The notes: generated by a model not told the origin, from the sequence alone. Shown: positions 27,500 through 37,245, counted from the first letter of the stretch. The stretch is DNA of 64,000 nucleotides from Candidatus Poribacteria bacterium (GCA_022826805.1 JAJDUH010000011.1:1-64000); one strand, 5' to 3'. Program-made: numbers and translations.

Positions 27500-28213
27500 T
27501 TGAGAGACAGGTTAATCGTCGCATTGGATACCGACGATAGTGAGGAGATTGATTGGTTATCTCGAACGCTTATAGATATAGTCCGTTGGTTTAAAATGGG
27601 CTTTCAGGCGTTTAGCACCCTTGGAACGGAAGCTTTTCCATGGTTCAGTGGGAGCGGACATAAAGTTTTTCTGGATCTGAAGTTCCACGACATCCCAAAC
27701 ACTGTCGCGCGCGATGTCGGCATGATGACAAAACACGGGGCACACATGATTAACATGCACGCCTCCGGCGGATTTGAAATGATGCAAAGCGCGCGAAAAA
27801 GTGCTGAGAACGCAGCTGCCGAAAACAATATCCCGATGCCAATTCTGCTTGGTGTGACTGTTCTAACGAGTATTGACGAGGATGGCTTTCAGCAGAACTT
27901 CGGATCGGAACGGCAACTTACAAAGCAGGTCGTCTATTTCGCACAGTTAGCACAGGAGGCTGGATTAAGTGGTGTTGTGGCATCACCGTTAGAAATCGAA
28001 CCGATACGGAGAGCATGTGGTGATGATTTTATAATCGTCACGCCGGGTATCCGTCCTACATGGGCATCCCGGGGCGATCAACGTCGTATTACCACACCAG
28101 CGGAAGCGATTGACCGAGGTGCAAATTATATTGTTGTCGGTAGGCCTATTATTGCAGCCGACGAGCCCTTAGCGGCTGCCGAAATGATTCTTGAGGAGAT
28201 GAGAGGAGCATAG
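27500..28213 (+). CDS. pyrF: Orotidine 5'-phosphate decarboxylase
   Basis: Final step of UMP synthesis. The 237-residue barrel shows LIVALDTDD at the start and the active-site motif DLKFHDIPNT near residue 59, with TPGIRP near 183 and VVGRPI near 212 for phosphate binding. The start is TTG at 27500 with GGAG nine bases upstream (27487-27490); no ATG is suitable. The sulfatase-like gene begins 4 bp after the stop, so the two are co-transcribed. Confidence 0.95.
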   Translation: MRDRLIVALDTDDSEEIDWLSRTLIDIVRWFKMGFQAFSTLGTEAFPWFSGSGHKVFLDLKFHDIPNTVARDVGMMTKHGAHMINMHASGGFEMMQSARKSAENAAAENNIPMPILLGVTVLTSIDEDGFQQNFGSERQLTKQVVYFAQLAQEAGLSGVVASPLEIEPIRRACGDDFIIVTPGIRPTWASRGDQRRITTPAEAIDRGANYIVVGRPIIAADEPLAAAEMILEEMRGA

Positions 28214-28217
28214 CACT

Positions 28218-29654
28218 ATGAACATTATCTGTATCTGTTTGGACACGTTTCGCGCCGACATCATTGGGGAAGGCAAGAAGTATAGCCACGTGCAAACCCC
28301 GAACCTCGATGCTTTGGCATCGGAGAGTGTCCGTTTCACTCGTGCATTTGGTGAGGGACAACCTACGCTTCAGGTGCGTCGCGCTAACTTCACAGGAATG
28401 CGCAGTTTTCCGTGGAGATATAACTTTGATCGACGTGGGCATTGGCACCACGCACCCGGTTGGCATAAAATTCCACCCGAACAGGATACAATTGCCGAAA
28501 TTCTGCTGGAACGTGGTTATCTGACTGCTCTCATCGCCGATACGTATCACATGTTCAAACCCACGATGAATTTCTCGCGCGGGTTCGCGCACTTCGACTT
28601 CATCCGCGGACAGGAATCGGATAACTGGCACAGTGGCGATCCGAGATTGATTGAAGCGGAACTCCGAAAGCATGTCCGTGAACCCATCAACTGGCAGCGA
28701 CATGCTGGACTCGTCAATTACCTATTATCGCAACGCCATCGCCAATCGGAAGACGATTATAGTTGTGCCCGTGTTTTCCGTGCCGCATCTGACTGGCTTG
28801 AGGATAACCATACCGTCGGTCCCTTTTTCTTGTGGATCGATAGTTTTGATCCGCATGAGCCTTGGGATCCACCAAAATCCTACGCCGATCTCTATTTCTC
28901 CGACTATTCGGGAAAAGATTTCATCACACCTGGCGGTGCCAACGAGGGTAATGGACCTACGGAAGACGAACGCCGCCGGATTGAAGCACTTTACCTCGGC
29001 GAAGTGACATTTGTTGATAAATGGGTCGGTGTTCTACTTGATAAGATAGAGGCGCTGAATATCCGGGACGATACACTGGTTGTCTTGATGTCCGACCACG
29101 GTACGCAACTCCGCGACCACGGGAGTTTTGGAAAGGGACCGAGCAAGTTACATCCCTTCAATACGCAGCTGAACCTGATGATCCGCCATCCTGAAGGACC
29201 CCATGACCATGACATCTCTGCGTTTGTGCAGAACCACGATCTAATGCCGACACTCCTAAATCTGCTCGATATTCCGTGCGGTTGGACAGACGGTGAGAAT
29301 ATGTGGCAACTCGTTACGCAGGAGAAGGCGTACCTTCGTGAGCGAATCATCACAGGTTGGGCAGGATTTATTACCGGAAATGCGAGAGGGCGTGTCAGTG
29401 TCCGCGATGACCACTGGAACTTCTGTACATCGGTAGGTTATGAGGATGAATTGGGCGATGAACTCTTTGATGTGCGAAACGATCCAGAAGAGAAAGTGAA
29501 CATTGTGAGCGCGCATCCAGGAGTGGTCGCAGAACGGCGGCGAGATGTCGAAGCGTTGATTGGACAACCATTACCGGGGCATTTCATTGAGGTCTGTGAT
29601 CCCGGAAATGCGCCGATGACGGTTTGGCTTGAGAAGAAGTTGACTGAAATGTAG
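28218..29654 (+). CDS. Sulfatase-fold hydrolase with Thr at the nucleophile position
   Basis: A 478-residue member of the alkaline phosphatase/sulfatase superfamily. Metal-site motifs are present: CLDTFRAD at the start (DxxRxD) and MSDHGTQLRDHG near 293. Where sulfatases have C/S-x-P-x-R before the TG turn, this protein reads QPTLQVRRANFTG (about residue 50). The formylglycine Cys is therefore replaced by Thr and the Pro by Gln. A Thr nucleophile is normal for phosphodiesterases of the same superfamily, so phosphoester hydrolysis is more likely than sulfate removal. No signal peptide: cytoplasmic. It follows pyrF by 4 bp. Confidence 0.85.
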   Translation: MNIICICLDTFRADIIGEGKKYSHVQTPNLDALASESVRFTRAFGEGQPTLQVRRANFTGMRSFPWRYNFDRRGHWHHAPGWHKIPPEQDTIAEILLERGYLTALIADTYHMFKPTMNFSRGFAHFDFIRGQESDNWHSGDPRLIEAELRKHVREPINWQRHAGLVNYLLSQRHRQSEDDYSCARVFRAASDWLEDNHTVGPFFLWIDSFDPHEPWDPPKSYADLYFSDYSGKDFITPGGANEGNGPTEDERRRIEALYLGEVTFVDKWVGVLLDKIEALNIRDDTLVVLMSDHGTQLRDHGSFGKGPSKLHPFNTQLNLMIRHPEGPHDHDISAFVQNHDLMPTLLNLLDIPCGWTDGENMWQLVTQEKAYLRERIITGWAGFITGNARGRVSVRDDHWNFCTSVGYEDELGDELFDVRNDPEEKVNIVSAHPGVVAERRRDVEALIGQPLPGHFIEVCDPGNAPMTVWLEKKLTEM

Positions 29655-29728
29655 GGGCGGTTTGTCCCCCGGACGCTCTCACGGTCTGTCAGTTAATAGC
29701 GGAAAAAATGAATGCTGTATAAAAAAAC

Positions 29729-29756
29729 TTGCTCTCATTTTCCGTTTTGGTATAAT
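29729..29756 (+). promoter_or_regulatory. Promoter of the flavin reductase gene
   Basis: TTGCTC (29729-29734), 16 bp, TATAAT (29751-29756), 129 bp before the ATG at 29886. Confidence 0.55.
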
Positions 29757-29885
29757 GTACAAAACAGATAATCGAAATTTTATCATTTTCTATCCAATGT
29801 AACTTGCAACGTCAAATTATGTTATGAAAACACAATTTGTGTCTGCTTTACATTACTCGCTATAGGAAATTTGAAGGGAAAAATT

Positions 29886-30662
29886 ATGGGAAGAAGAAGA
29901 CGCTCCAGAACGCAGTATTTAAAAGGTGAACTGATTGAACGCGAGGACTTTGCTGAGGATTTAGCAGCGTTCAAGTTCCGTGTTGATAAGCAATTACCAT
30001 TTATACCCGGGCAATACGCTACAATCGGTTTTCAAGTTGGCGAAAAGATCGTCCAACGTCCATATTCCATTGTCTCCTCACCCCACGAGCCGTTTATGGA
30101 GGTTTTCGTGGAATTGGTGCCAGAGGGTGAGACAACCCCGCTGTTTTGGGAACTGAAATTGGGAGACAGTGTGTTTTTTCGTGAACGTCTCGTCGGGCGA
30201 TTTGTGCTGGACACTGAAAGCGGTATGACGCGTCACGTCATGGCGGGAACAGTTACGGGTGCTGCACCCTATATTAGCATTGCGCGGACACAAAAAATTG
30301 AACAGGAACAGGGCAAAGCGAGTCCACATCAGATGTTAGCGATCGTCGGTGCGAGCCGTTCTTGGGAACTTGGGTATTACATGGATGAACTCAATGAACT
30401 CGCATCGCAGGAAGAATGGTTCACGTTTGTCCCAACAGTGAGCCGTCCGTGGGAAGACCCGGAATGGCAAGGCGAGAGTGGACGTGCCGAAGATGTCGTT
30501 CGGAAATACGGCGATCAGCTCGGTATGGACCACACGAATGCAGTCGTTTATGCGTGCGGGCATCCACAGATGATTGAAAACGCGAAGGCGATCTGGGCGC
30601 GAGCGCGTTTCCCTGAAGAGCGGATTAAAGAAGAAAAATTCTTTGTGATTAAGGAGGAGTAG
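29886..30662 (+). CDS. Ferredoxin/flavodoxin-NADP reductase-like flavoprotein
   Basis: A 258-residue FAD- and NAD(P)-binding reductase of the Fpr type. The FAD motif RPYSIVSSP is near residue 57, PGQYATIGF precedes it, and the NADP-binding part shows AGTVTGAAPYISI near 120 and VYACGHPQMIE near 220. The canonical GTGTG loop is changed to GTVTG. The frame starts at TTG 29871, but ATG 29886 with AGGGA upstream is preferred. A basic MGRRRRSRTQ N-terminus precedes the fold. It could supply electrons to ferredoxin-dependent enzymes such as ThiC, but nothing here proves that. Confidence 0.85.
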   Translation: MGRRRRSRTQYLKGELIEREDFAEDLAAFKFRVDKQLPFIPGQYATIGFQVGEKIVQRPYSIVSSPHEPFMEVFVELVPEGETTPLFWELKLGDSVFFRERLVGRFVLDTESGMTRHVMAGTVTGAAPYISIARTQKIEQEQGKASPHQMLAIVGASRSWELGYYMDELNELASQEEWFTFVPTVSRPWEDPEWQGESGRAEDVVRKYGDQLGMDHTNAVVYACGHPQMIENAKAIWARARFPEERIKEEKFFVIKEE

Positions 30663-30697
30663 GTAGACCTCCACGCTTATAGAAAGAGGAACTTACA

Positions 30698-30734
30698 CAG
30701 CGGTATTGCGCAGACGGCGCGCGCGATGCCGCTG
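30698..30734. terminator. Bidirectional terminator-like hairpin
   Basis: CAGCGGTATTGCGC (30698-30711) pairs with GCGCGATGCCGCTG (30721-30734): a 14-bp stem with two G-U pairs, then TTT. It lies between the convergent flavin reductase and TPR genes. Confidence 0.55.
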
Positions 30735-30762
30735 TTTCGCGTACTTGGGTGGGTGATGACCT

Positions 30763-31494
30763 CTAATGTGCTTGCTTTATTGCCTCTACAAGTTCATGCG
30801 CACGTTGATAGTCGGGATCGATCCTTAATATTTTTGTGATGGTATGTGACGCTGCCTCCAAATCGTCTGATTCTTGGTAGGCACGTGCAAGGTTGTAGTG
30901 TGCCCGCTTGAGGTGAGGAGCAATCGCTATGGCACGTTTAAGATGTGGTATCGCTTTGTCAAACTCACCTTGTTCCACATAAGCGTAGCCGAGGTGATAG
31001 TGGGCGTCGACAAGGTCGGGTTCAAGGGCTATCGCGTTCTGTAGTGCCTCGACTGCGTGCTGATACAGCTTCATGCCAATGTAGGCTGCACCGAGGTGAA
31101 CGTGGATATGCGTGTTTTCAGTATGAAAAACCTGAGAACTATCACCTAAATCTGCGTCAAAGTCTATGGCGTTTTGGAATGCTGCAACGGCTTCAGCATA
31201 GTTTTTGGCGTCTAAGTAGATTTTACCTCTGTCGTGATATGCTTCGGTTATAATGCCACCGAGCAGCAATGTCGGTTGGTGGGTTGCATCAAGTTTGAGT
31301 GCCGCTGTGACAGCAATGCTTGCTTTCTCAAGTTCATCCTGTTCGAGGTATGCGCGACAAAGCGCACAGTAGGTGCCTATAAAATTCGCGTCCTGTTTTA
31401 TGGCTTCTTCAAATTCGGGGATTGCTCTACTATATTGTTCTGCTTCCAGATACGCGATACCGCGGTTATAATGTGTCTCTTTTGTCGTATCCAT
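30763..31494 (-). CDS. Tetratricopeptide-repeat protein
   Basis: A 243-residue protein made of about six TPR units. Clear ones are HYNRGIAYLEAEQYSRAIPEF (residues 7-27), TYCALCRAYLEQDELEKASI and HYHLGYAYVEQGEFDKAIPH (about 162-181). TPR arrays bind peptides or assemble complexes. No signal peptide or catalytic domain, so a cytoplasmic scaffold is likely. It is the only minus-strand gene here and is transcribed away from the second DUF6785 gene. Confidence 0.9.
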   Translation of the reverse strand: MDTTKETHYNRGIAYLEAEQYSRAIPEFEEAIKQDANFIGTYCALCRAYLEQDELEKASIAVTAALKLDATHQPTLLLGGIITEAYHDRGKIYLDAKNYAEAVAAFQNAIDFDADLGDSSQVFHTENTHIHVHLGAAYIGMKLYQHAVEALQNAIALEPDLVDAHYHLGYAYVEQGEFDKAIPHLKRAIAIAPHLKRAHYNLARAYQESDDLEAASHTITKILRIDPDYQRAHELVEAIKQAH

Positions 31495-31580
31495 TTTGTT
31501 AGGAAAATAGAAGGTTTGTTTAGAATTAATTTTAGTATTATTTTATCAAATTTGCGTCGATTTTTCAAGAAAAAAAGTTG

Positions 31581-31609
31581 TTGAATTAGGTTCAATTCTG
31601 AAGTATAAT
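31581..31609 (+). promoter_or_regulatory. Promoter of the second DUF6785 gene
   Basis: TTGAAT (31581-31586), 17 bp, TATAAT (31604-31609), 51 bp before ATG 31661. Confidence 0.65.
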
Positions 31610-31660
31610 AGCGTCGCGCGTTTGGGATTAAATCTTCATGCATCCTGACTGGTGTCATAT

Positions 31661-33571
31661 ATGCTGCGACGCTCCCTTCCCTCTTCTACGTCTGCATCTC
31701 ACCGAAGAATCCGTTGGCGGATTATTTGGCTTGGACTTGCGCTGATTCCTTTCAATAACTACTGGGTCTTCGCATCGCTGCGTTGGGATCAAGGTTTCCC
31801 AACGACGATGTCGCTCTATTTCAATACCGTCTTCGCACTCGTTATCCTCATAGTTTTCAATACACTCCTCCGCCGATTCGCACCGAGCGCAGCACTCACA
31901 CAAGGCGAGCTACTAACGCTCTATACCATGCTGTGTGTAGCTTCAGCTATCTGTGGGCACGATCTCTTTGAGGTAATCATTACCAATATCGCCACAGTCG
32001 GATGGTTAGCAACGGAAGAGAACGAATGGGCAACACTTTTCCACCGTTATCTCCCAGATTGGCTTGCCTTGACGGACAAAAACAAATTGACTGTCTATTT
32101 TACGGGCGAGTCGAGTCTTTACTTACAGCAGCATCTCCAAATGTGGTGGAGACCTGTGCTGGCGTGGAGCGGATTCATTATTGTGCTCCTTTCCACAACA
32201 TTTTGTATTAACGTTATCCTACGAAGGCAGTGGATTGAAGTTGAACGGTTGAGTTATCCGATTATCGAGTTGCCGTATCGGATGACAACGGCACGTTTTT
32301 TTCGTTCAAAGGTGCTATGGGTAGGGATAATTCTCGCCGGTGGGATAGATGTCGTTAATGGACTCCATTTTCTGTTTCCAAACTTTCCGGGGCTCGGTGG
32401 CGAATTCTATGATTTGCGTCCGCTGTTTACGACAAAACCGTGGAATGCAATCGGCTGGACACCTGTCGTCTTCTTTCCCTTTGTTATTGGCATGGCGTAT
32501 TTCATTCCCCTTGACCTTTCATTCACATTCTGGTTTTTCTACATCTTTTGGAAATTCGAGATGATTTTTGGCAGTATCGCTGGCTTACAACGGATTCCAG
32601 GGTTCCCATTCATCTTTGATCAGTCCTTTGGTGTCTGTGTCGGCGTATTGTGCATGACATTGTGGAGTGCACGCCTCCATCTACGAGATGTGCTCAAGCA
32701 GGCATGGTCTACAGGTAAAAGAACTACCTCAAACGATCCCATCTCCTACCGCACTGCAGTATTAGGGTTGATCGGTGGATTTCTACTACTCGCTGGTTTT
32801 TGGTGGATGGCGGGAATGTCTTTTTGGGTGGCAGTGCTTGTCTTTGCTATCCACCTGACCACGGTGACAGTGATTACCCGTGTCCGTGCTGAATTGGGAC
32901 CGCCGATTCACGACCTTCGCTCTATGGGGCCTGATGTTCTGCTTCCCAAGATATTTGGGATGCGCCGGCTTGGCGGTCAGAATCTGGGGTTGTTTTCGCT
33001 TGTATTCTGCTTTAATCGTGCCTATCGGGGTAATACGATGCCGTGTCAATTAGAGGGCTTCAAATTAGCGGAACGCTCTGGAAGTTCTGCGCGACGGATG
33101 GCAGTTGCGATGCTTCTGGCAATGGTGCTGAGTCCTTTCGCTGCGTTTTGGGGTGCCCTTCATATCGGTTATGAAAGCGGGGCAATTGAAGTCTGGTCGG
33201 GTTCTGTATTTAATCGCACGCAGAGTTGGCTAACGAATCCGATGCCTGTAGATATTCCGGCATTGATTGCTATGATCTGTGGGCTTCTGTTCGCCTTTGG
33301 TCTGACCTTGGTCCGGATCCGATTTTTCTGGTGGCCCCTGTATCCGATCGGGTATGCAATCTCAGGAACTTGGGCGGTGAACTTTTTCTGGTTTTCGGTC
33401 TTTATCAGCTACTTCATCAAGTTAGCGATTCTGCGCTTCGGTGGCATCCAGACGTTCAGACGCCTTGCGCCATTCTTTTTAGGTCTAATTCTAGGAGAAT
33501 TCTTAGTCGGAAGTTTCTGGGGACTTCTCGGAATCTTTCTGGAAAAGCCGATGTATCGATTTATTTGGTAA
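31661..33571 (+). CDS. Large polytopic membrane protein, DUF6785/DUF6784-like (paralogue 2)
   Basis: A 636-residue multi-span membrane protein, paralogous to the one at 13174. Conserved blocks include NVILRRQWIEVERLSYPIIE near 185-205, FFRSKVLWVG, a W-rich SFTFWFFYIFW stretch, RAELGPPIHD near 410 and LEGFKLAER near 465. The highly hydrophobic C-terminus (FFLGLILGEFLVGSFWG) matches the same region of the paralogue. Function unknown. GTG 31652 is also possible; ATG 31661 is preferred, though neither has a clear ribosome site. Confidence 0.75.
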   Translation: MLRRSLPSSTSASHRRIRWRIIWLGLALIPFNNYWVFASLRWDQGFPTTMSLYFNTVFALVILIVFNTLLRRFAPSAALTQGELLTLYTMLCVASAICGHDLFEVIITNIATVGWLATEENEWATLFHRYLPDWLALTDKNKLTVYFTGESSLYLQQHLQMWWRPVLAWSGFIIVLLSTTFCINVILRRQWIEVERLSYPIIELPYRMTTARFFRSKVLWVGIILAGGIDVVNGLHFLFPNFPGLGGEFYDLRPLFTTKPWNAIGWTPVVFFPFVIGMAYFIPLDLSFTFWFFYIFWKFEMIFGSIAGLQRIPGFPFIFDQSFGVCVGVLCMTLWSARLHLRDVLKQAWSTGKRTTSNDPISYRTAVLGLIGGFLLLAGFWWMAGMSFWVAVLVFAIHLTTVTVITRVRAELGPPIHDLRSMGPDVLLPKIFGMRRLGGQNLGLFSLVFCFNRAYRGNTMPCQLEGFKLAERSGSSARRMAVAMLLAMVLSPFAAFWGALHIGYESGAIEVWSGSVFNRTQSWLTNPMPVDIPALIAMICGLLFAFGLTLVRIRFFWWPLYPIGYAISGTWAVNFFWFSVFISYFIKLAILRFGGIQTFRRLAPFFLGLILGEFLVGSFWGLLGIFLEKPMYRFIW

Positions 33572-33625
33572 GAAAAACGTCAAAATTCTAAACTGCATCT
33601 ACCCGTTGAGCGTCAGCTTTTTCAC

Positions 33626-33655
33626 TTGACAAAGATATTTCAATTCTCCTAAAAT
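33626..33655 (+). promoter_or_regulatory. Promoter of tyrA
   Basis: TTGACA (33626-33631), 18 bp, TAAAAT (33650-33655). A second TATAAT at 33655-33660 is too far from the -35 box (23 bp) but may add to the AT-rich melting region. Confidence 0.55.
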
Positions 33656-33721
33656 ATAATGAACTTCTATCCATGAGATATACCGCGACAGGTTCGCAGA
33701 TTAAAGGTTTCCTGGACTTCT

Positions 33722-34618
33722 ATGACACAAATACAGCAGCTGCGTCGGATTACAATATGGGGTGTCGGCTTAATCGGAGGTTCGCTTGGGCTCGCGCTGA
33801 AAAAAAACGGGTTTCAGGGCGAACGTGTCGGATTGGGACGCAACATCGGTAGGCTTGAAAATGCGCTCGCATGTGATGCTGTTGATGCCGTGACAACAGA
33901 GGTAAAAGAAGGCATTCGCGGGAGCGATCTTGTTGTGATCTGCACGCCTGTTGAATTAATTCCCATGTTAGTGCAACGCATTGCTGAATCTGTCGATCCA
34001 CAGCAGCATCGCATGGTGTTAACAGATGCCGGTAGCACAAAATCTGTGTTAGTCCGATCAGTTGAGGAATACTTACAGACCCATGGATCGGGTCCCTTTT
34101 CTTTTATAGGTGGACACCCAATGGCGGGTTCACACGAGACTGGTGTGGGCGCAGCGCGTGAAACCCTTTTTGAAAATGCTAAGTGTATTTTGACACCAAC
34201 AGAAAATAGTGATCCAGATGCCTTGACATTGGTAAAAAGTTTGTGGGAATTTGTCGGGGCAGTGCCATATCTCCTTTCCCCTGAAACACATGATCGGCTC
34301 ATCGGTGCCGCAAGCCACCTACCTCATCTCATCGCGAGTATACTCACGAATACCGTTGCGGATGTTGAAGCAGACGAGGGCCAAGCGTTAGATTTTACGG
34401 CGACAGGCTTTCGAGATTCCACCCGCATCGCCGCCGGTTCACCAGACTTATGGACCGGGATTTTTACACAAAATGGCGATGTCCTTTTATCATTAATTGA
34501 TGACATCGTTGCAAACCTAATAGAGTTCAAAACCTTACTGCAAACGGATAATCTTGTTGAGATTGAACGGATGCTTGTGGAAGCACAGGCTGTAGTTAAA
34601 AAACGCAGAAAATGTTAG
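33722..34618 (+). CDS. tyrA: Prephenate dehydrogenase
   Basis: Oxidises prephenate to 4-hydroxyphenylpyruvate in tyrosine synthesis. The N-terminal NAD-binding fold has IWGVGLIGGSLGLALKK (residues 12-28), DAGSTKS near 105, and the active-site IGGHPMAGSHETG near 128. The C-terminal helical domain shows SHLPHLIAS near 198 and FRDSTRIAAGSP. No regulatory ACT domain: the protein ends at 298. cmk follows after 7 bp, suggesting one transcript with plsC. Confidence 0.94.
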   Translation: MTQIQQLRRITIWGVGLIGGSLGLALKKNGFQGERVGLGRNIGRLENALACDAVDAVTTEVKEGIRGSDLVVICTPVELIPMLVQRIAESVDPQQHRMVLTDAGSTKSVLVRSVEEYLQTHGSGPFSFIGGHPMAGSHETGVGAARETLFENAKCILTPTENSDPDALTLVKSLWEFVGAVPYLLSPETHDRLIGAASHLPHLIASILTNTVADVEADEGQALDFTATGFRDSTRIAAGSPDLWTGIFTQNGDVLLSLIDDIVANLIEFKTLLQTDNLVEIERMLVEAQAVVKKRRKC

Positions 34619-34625
34619 GAGGCTC

Positions 34626-35297
34626 ATGAAAAAGATTGGATCTCAGGTGACGATTGCGATGGATGGACCCGCCGGGTCTGGAAAAAGCACGGTGGCTCGA
34701 CGCGTCGCAGAAAAACTCGGATTGCTTTATCTCGATTCCGGTGCGATGTACCGAGCCGTAACTTTGTTGGCAATAGCTGATGCACTGCCAGCGGATAGCC
34801 CAAAATTGATTGATCGGGTGAAAGCATGCCACATTGAATTTAGAGATAATGGTAAAACGATTTTGCTCAATGCCGAGGATGTGTCTATTCAAATCCGCAC
34901 GCCAGCAGTCAATAGACTCGTTGCGGATGTTGCGAAAATACCGGAGATTCGTCATGAGATTGTGAAGCATCAACAGCGAATCGGTGCAGAAGGGAGCATC
35001 ATCGCAGAAGGAAGGGATTTAACCACCATTGTTTTTCCCAATGCCGATTTTAAGTTCTATCTTGATGCCTCTGTGACAGAACGGGCAAGGCGTAGACTCG
35101 CTGAACTTCAGGCACAAAATGTGGATACAACCTTAGCAGTGGTGGAAGCAGAGATCATCGCACGCGATGAAAAAGATACAACGCGGGAACACAGTCCCCT
35201 TCGTACTGCTGACGATGCAATTATCGTCGATACGACCGATAAGACAATTGACGAAGTGGTTGATTTTATTGTTGCACATGTGTGTGAAAACGAGTAG
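34626..35297 (+). CDS. cmk: Cytidylate kinase
   Basis: Phosphorylates CMP and dCMP with ATP. The P-loop DGPAGSGKSTVARR (residues 14-27), LDSGAMYRA (39-47) and the lid region REHSPLRTADDA near 185 are all typical. The usual EGRDIGTVVFP reads EGRDLTTIVFP, a mild change. Length 223 is normal. GGAGG-like AGGAGG overlaps the tyrA stop region, pointing to translational coupling. plsC follows at 35334, a gene order seen in other bacteria. Confidence 0.96.
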   Translation: MKKIGSQVTIAMDGPAGSGKSTVARRVAEKLGLLYLDSGAMYRAVTLLAIADALPADSPKLIDRVKACHIEFRDNGKTILLNAEDVSIQIRTPAVNRLVADVAKIPEIRHEIVKHQQRIGAEGSIIAEGRDLTTIVFPNADFKFYLDASVTERARRRLAELQAQNVDTTLAVVEAEIIARDEKDTTREHSPLRTADDAIIVDTTDKTIDEVVDFIVAHVCENE

Positions 35298-35333
35298 TAA
35301 GGTAGGAGAGGTTTGTAAACCCGATTTACTTTT

Positions 35334-35984
35334 ATGTGGTATACCAATAATCAATTCTGGACACCCCGTTCCATCTACCGATGGGGACATCGACTCACGA
35401 GCCTTTTCTGTAAAGTTGTGGGACATCTTGAGGCGCAAGGTGTTAATCATATCCCGAGAGAAGGCGGTGTGTTGTTTCTTTCAAATCACGTCAGTTTCCT
35501 TGATCCTGTGATTGTAGGTTCCGCTGCCAATCGTGAAGTTCATTACATGGCGCGGAGTAATGCTTTTGACATTCCCGGCTTGGGGAAACTCATCGCAGTC
35601 TATAATGCCTATCCTGTAAATAGAGGGGCACCGGACTTAGGCGCGTTGCGGAAGACAATTTCTCTTTTGAAAGAAGGGAACGCCGTCCTGATATTTCCAG
35701 AAGGCACCCGTAGTGTTGATGGAACATTAGGCAAAGCGCGGGATGGTGCCTGTTTTATCGCACACCGAGCCGGTGTGCCGACTATTCCTGTCTTTCACAG
35801 TGGCGCGGAACGCGTACTCCCACGCAACAGTAAACGGTTACGCAGGGCAAAATTAACCGTTACTTTTGGTGAGCCTCTTGAACTTATCACCGAAGAATTC
35901 GAGACAAGGCGTGAAATGTACCAGCACATGGGCAATCAAATAATGGAAGCGATTGCGGATTTGCGAGATCAGACCCTTAGTTAG
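35334..35984 (+). CDS. plsC: 1-acyl-sn-glycerol-3-phosphate acyltransferase
   Basis: Adds the second acyl chain in phosphatidic acid synthesis at the inner membrane. The catalytic NHxxxxD motif is SNHVSFLDP (about residue 50), and the glycerophosphate-binding motif FPEGTRS is near 121. Length 216 is typical. ATG 35334 is the first possible start; the upstream AGGAGAGG is about 20 bases away, so the ribosome site is not ideal. Its 3' end overlaps the convergent ychF by 8 bp. Confidence 0.93.
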   Translation: MWYTNNQFWTPRSIYRWGHRLTSLFCKVVGHLEAQGVNHIPREGGVLFLSNHVSFLDPVIVGSAANREVHYMARSNAFDIPGLGKLIAVYNAYPVNRGAPDLGALRKTISLLKEGNAVLIFPEGTRSVDGTLGKARDGACFIAHRAGVPTIPVFHSGAERVLPRNSKRLRRAKLTVTFGEPLELITEEFETRREMYQHMGNQIMEAIADLRDQTLS

Positions 35985-37071
35985 TCGGATTCGCCAAAAT
36001 TAGCAGGACATCACCCTCTTGGACCTGATACGTCTTCCCCTCGGATCTCAACAAGCCTCTGTTTCGCGCTTCAGGGTAGCTGTTGCATGCTATCAAGTCT
36101 GACCAATTAATTGTTTCTGAACGGATGAAAGCGTTCGCGAAATCCGTATGAATACGCCCCGCTGCGTCAACGGCAGTTTGTCCTTTCGGCAAGGTCCACG
36201 CCCGGGATTCTGTTGCGTTAATTGTAAAGAATGTGAGCAATCCCAACAGCTGATACGAAGTTTGAATGAACCGCTCTAAAGCGGATTCGCGCAATCCCAG
36301 TTCTTCCATAAATACTTCCGCATCAGCGGTATCGAGTTGTGAGAGTTCCATCTCTAACTGTGCCGCCAGCACAATGACCGCTGTTTGTGGTGTTGCTTCA
36401 TATTCCCTAAAGTCTTCGAGAATATCTTCGGCTGCCTCAAGTTGCGTTTCACTGATATTGCACACCAACAACAACGGCTTCTGCGTCAAGAACCCGTAAC
36501 CTCGTATCAATTTCTCTTCATTGGCAGATAGGTTAAGAAGGCGAAGCGGCTTTCCCTCTTCCAAGGTCTGCTGACACACTTCTAAAAGACGGATTTCGCT
36601 TTGTTGTTCTGGAAGTTTTTGGCTTTGGTATTGTTTACGGAGTCGGGTAAGTCTGCCTTCAACAATCTGCAGATCTGCAAATGCGAACTCAAGGGAAACG
36701 CTCTGAATATCGCGTGCTGCGTCAACGCTCCCATCGACGTGTGGCACCGACGCATCTTCAAAAAGTCTAACAACATGCGCCAGGGCATCGACTGTACGAA
36801 GGGCCGCGAGCGTTCCAGAATCTAATTCCGCTTGTTCCACATCAGATTTGGTTACGCCAGCGACATCTACGTAGTCAATTGTAGCAGGCGTCATTTTTTC
36901 GGATGGCAATATTTCTGATAGTTTTTCCAGGCGTTCGTCTGGGATATGAGCAGTACTGAGGTTTACCTGTCCACGGGTTGTGTAGCCCCCAATTTCTGCA
37001 TTGGATTCGGCTAAAGTGTTAAAGACTGTCGTTTTTCCAACCTGCGGTCTGCCGACAATACCTATCTTCAT
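35977..37071 (-). CDS. ychF: YchF/OLA1-type P-loop ATPase
   Basis: Universally conserved translation-associated P-loop protein of the OBG-HflX group, using ATP rather than GTP. G1 is GRPQVGKTTVFN (residues 7-18) and G3 is DVAGVTK near 69. The G4 position reads VCNISE instead of NKxD, as expected for YchF. The C-terminal TGS domain (FFTINATESRAW ... GRIHTDFANAFIR) is intact. ATG at 37071. It overlaps the end of plsC. Confidence 0.95.
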   Translation of the reverse strand: MKIGIVGRPQVGKTTVFNTLAESNAEIGGYTTRGQVNLSTAHIPDERLEKLSEILPSEKMTPATIDYVDVAGVTKSDVEQAELDSGTLAALRTVDALAHVVRLFEDASVPHVDGSVDAARDIQSVSLEFAFADLQIVEGRLTRLRKQYQSQKLPEQQSEIRLLEVCQQTLEEGKPLRLLNLSANEEKLIRGYGFLTQKPLLLVCNISETQLEAAEDILEDFREYEATPQTAVIVLAAQLEMELSQLDTADAEVFMEELGLRESALERFIQTSYQLLGLLTFFTINATESRAWTLPKGQTAVDAAGRIHTDFANAFIRSETINWSDLIACNSYPEARNRGLLRSEGKTYQVQEGDVLLILANPTN

Positions 37072-37245
37072 TTTTCTCTATTACCTTGTTTTATTTTTCG
37101 CACCAAGTAGTTTTGGGCTTGGATTTTTGGCAAAAGTGTTGGATATATTGTAGCATAATTTTTTAAAGAAAATCTATTGACGATATCCGTGTAACGTGCT
37201 AATATAGGCGTCAGATATAGAATCCAACCTGGAGGTAAATCGAGC

